A DNA stretch of 24,643 bases, taken from the IMG/VR virus record IMGVR_UViG_3300033388_003185, positions 1-24,643 of that record; one strand, written 5' to 3'. The translations under genes were made by a program, and so were the position numbers. The notes beneath the pieces were generated by a model. It searched no databases. It worked only from the letters and a program-made list of their open reading frames with translations, and had not been told where the DNA came from. The DNA is from a virus. Positions 24,257 to 24,643 of this stretch are shown piece by piece. How positions within the stretch are numbered: the first letter of the stretch is position 1; every line of letters starts with the position of its first letter.

Positions 24257-24643
24257 ATGACATACTTGGTTGGCCCCGGCGGCAGCATCGATCTCAATGG
24301 AAACTTCATGGACGCGGCCGGCGATCTCATATCGGCCACGGCCGACGACGTAGCCGCGCGCTTACCTGTCGGCGCTGATGGGCTGTTCTTAAAGGCTGAC
24401 AGCGCAGAGCCCACCGGGCTCCTGTGGGACGCCGCAAGCATGGGGGGGGCGGCCGGTGGGCAGCTTTCTGGCTCGTTTCCGAACCCTAGCGTTATCGGCT
24501 TAACAGAATCTGGCTCGACTGCGTTGGCCTATGGCGCAATCGCTGACGGCGATGAGCTCGTGGCCGACTTTGGATCGTCTACGGTTATCGGCGTGCCGCG
24601 GAACATCTACGGCACAGATCGCACCTATGCGGAGTCGCTGCCG
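24257..24643 (+). CDS. Tail fibre protein, 5' part (runs off the end)
   Basis: At least 129 codons, open to the window edge. GLFLKADSAEPTGLLWDA is the fibre-type 'K-A-D-S ... T-G-L-x-W' motif, and AGGQLSGSFPNPSVIGL is the GGxLxGxxPNPxV motif of phage collar and fibre proteins. It is probably a second or outer fibre. A tract of eight G falls in the GGAAGG stretch (24432-24439), so its reading could be altered by slippage. Confidence 0.75.
   Translation, partial: MTYLVGPGGSIDLNGNFMDAAGDLISATADDVAARLPVGADGLFLKADSAEPTGLLWDAASMGGAAGGQLSGSFPNPSVIGLTESGSTALAYGAIADGDELVADFGSSTVIGVPRNIYGTDRTYAESLP

Noticed and set aside
1-24643. HIP1-like octamer (GCGATCGC) enrichment, as in cyanobacteria
   Set aside because: GATC is frequent, but I did not see the octamer recurring; the excess is in the tetramer.
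1-24643. tRNA genes, CRISPR arrays, insertion sequences, integrase or Mu-type transposase
   Set aside because: No cloverleaf-like block, spaced repeat array or recombinase motif was seen; nearly all the space is filled by coding genes.

Overview
The window looks like the structural half of a tailed phage (or prophage) genome with a long contractile tail. It is roughly 60% G+C, and every supported gene is on the + strand, tightly packed with many ATGA, GTGA, TAATG or TGATG stop-start overlaps. The head and tail genes follow the order of phage Mu (portal DUF935, MuF, protease/scaffold, T-like capsid, gp36/gp37-like connectors, sheath, tube, frameshifted chaperone, tape measure, baseplate). The large terminase is instead of the GRGFGKTR type seen in gene transfer agents and many siphoviruses, so this is a mosaic. 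I see no transposase, integrase, lysis or replication gene, so lifestyle cannot be judged. The host is unknown; base composition fits a high-GC proteobacterium or myxobacterium, but that is only a guess.

Layout. (1) About 1-2450: the end of an upstream module with two Cys-rich small proteins, a PAPS-reductase-like ATP-pyrophosphatase, a PD-(D/E)XK nuclease-like protein and a VRR-NUC nuclease, mostly translationally coupled. (2) 2451-2560: the largest non-coding gap, with an inverted repeat around promoter-like hexamers. (3) 2561-5379: a protein of unknown function, a MerR-like HTH protein, a DUF5681 protein (probable small terminase), the large terminase and a zinc-ribbon protein. (4) 5380-12007: head genes: portal, a 24-residue membrane peptide, MuF, a small beta protein, a beta-helix fibre, protease with in-frame scaffold, decoration protein and major capsid protein. 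(5) 12027-13747: connector and tail-completion genes. (6) 13760-17904: sheath, tube, tail chaperone with a -1 slippery site A AAA AAA G, and tape measure. (7) 17904-22210: baseplate, including spike, gp25-like, J-like and a Trp-rich tail protein I. (8) 22215-24643: two paralogous appendage proteins, a fibre protein and a fibre gene that runs off the end.

How it works together: terminase packages DNA through the DUF935 portal into a capsid assembled on the protease/scaffold. Connector proteins join the head to a contractile tail whose length is set by a 573-residue tape measure. The fibres at the end carry host recognition. The most notable points are the frameshift site, the internal scaffold start, the fused protease, the beta-helix fibre gene inside the head cluster, the PAPS-reductase/nuclease cluster, poly-G tracts in two coding genes, and a strong excess of GATC.
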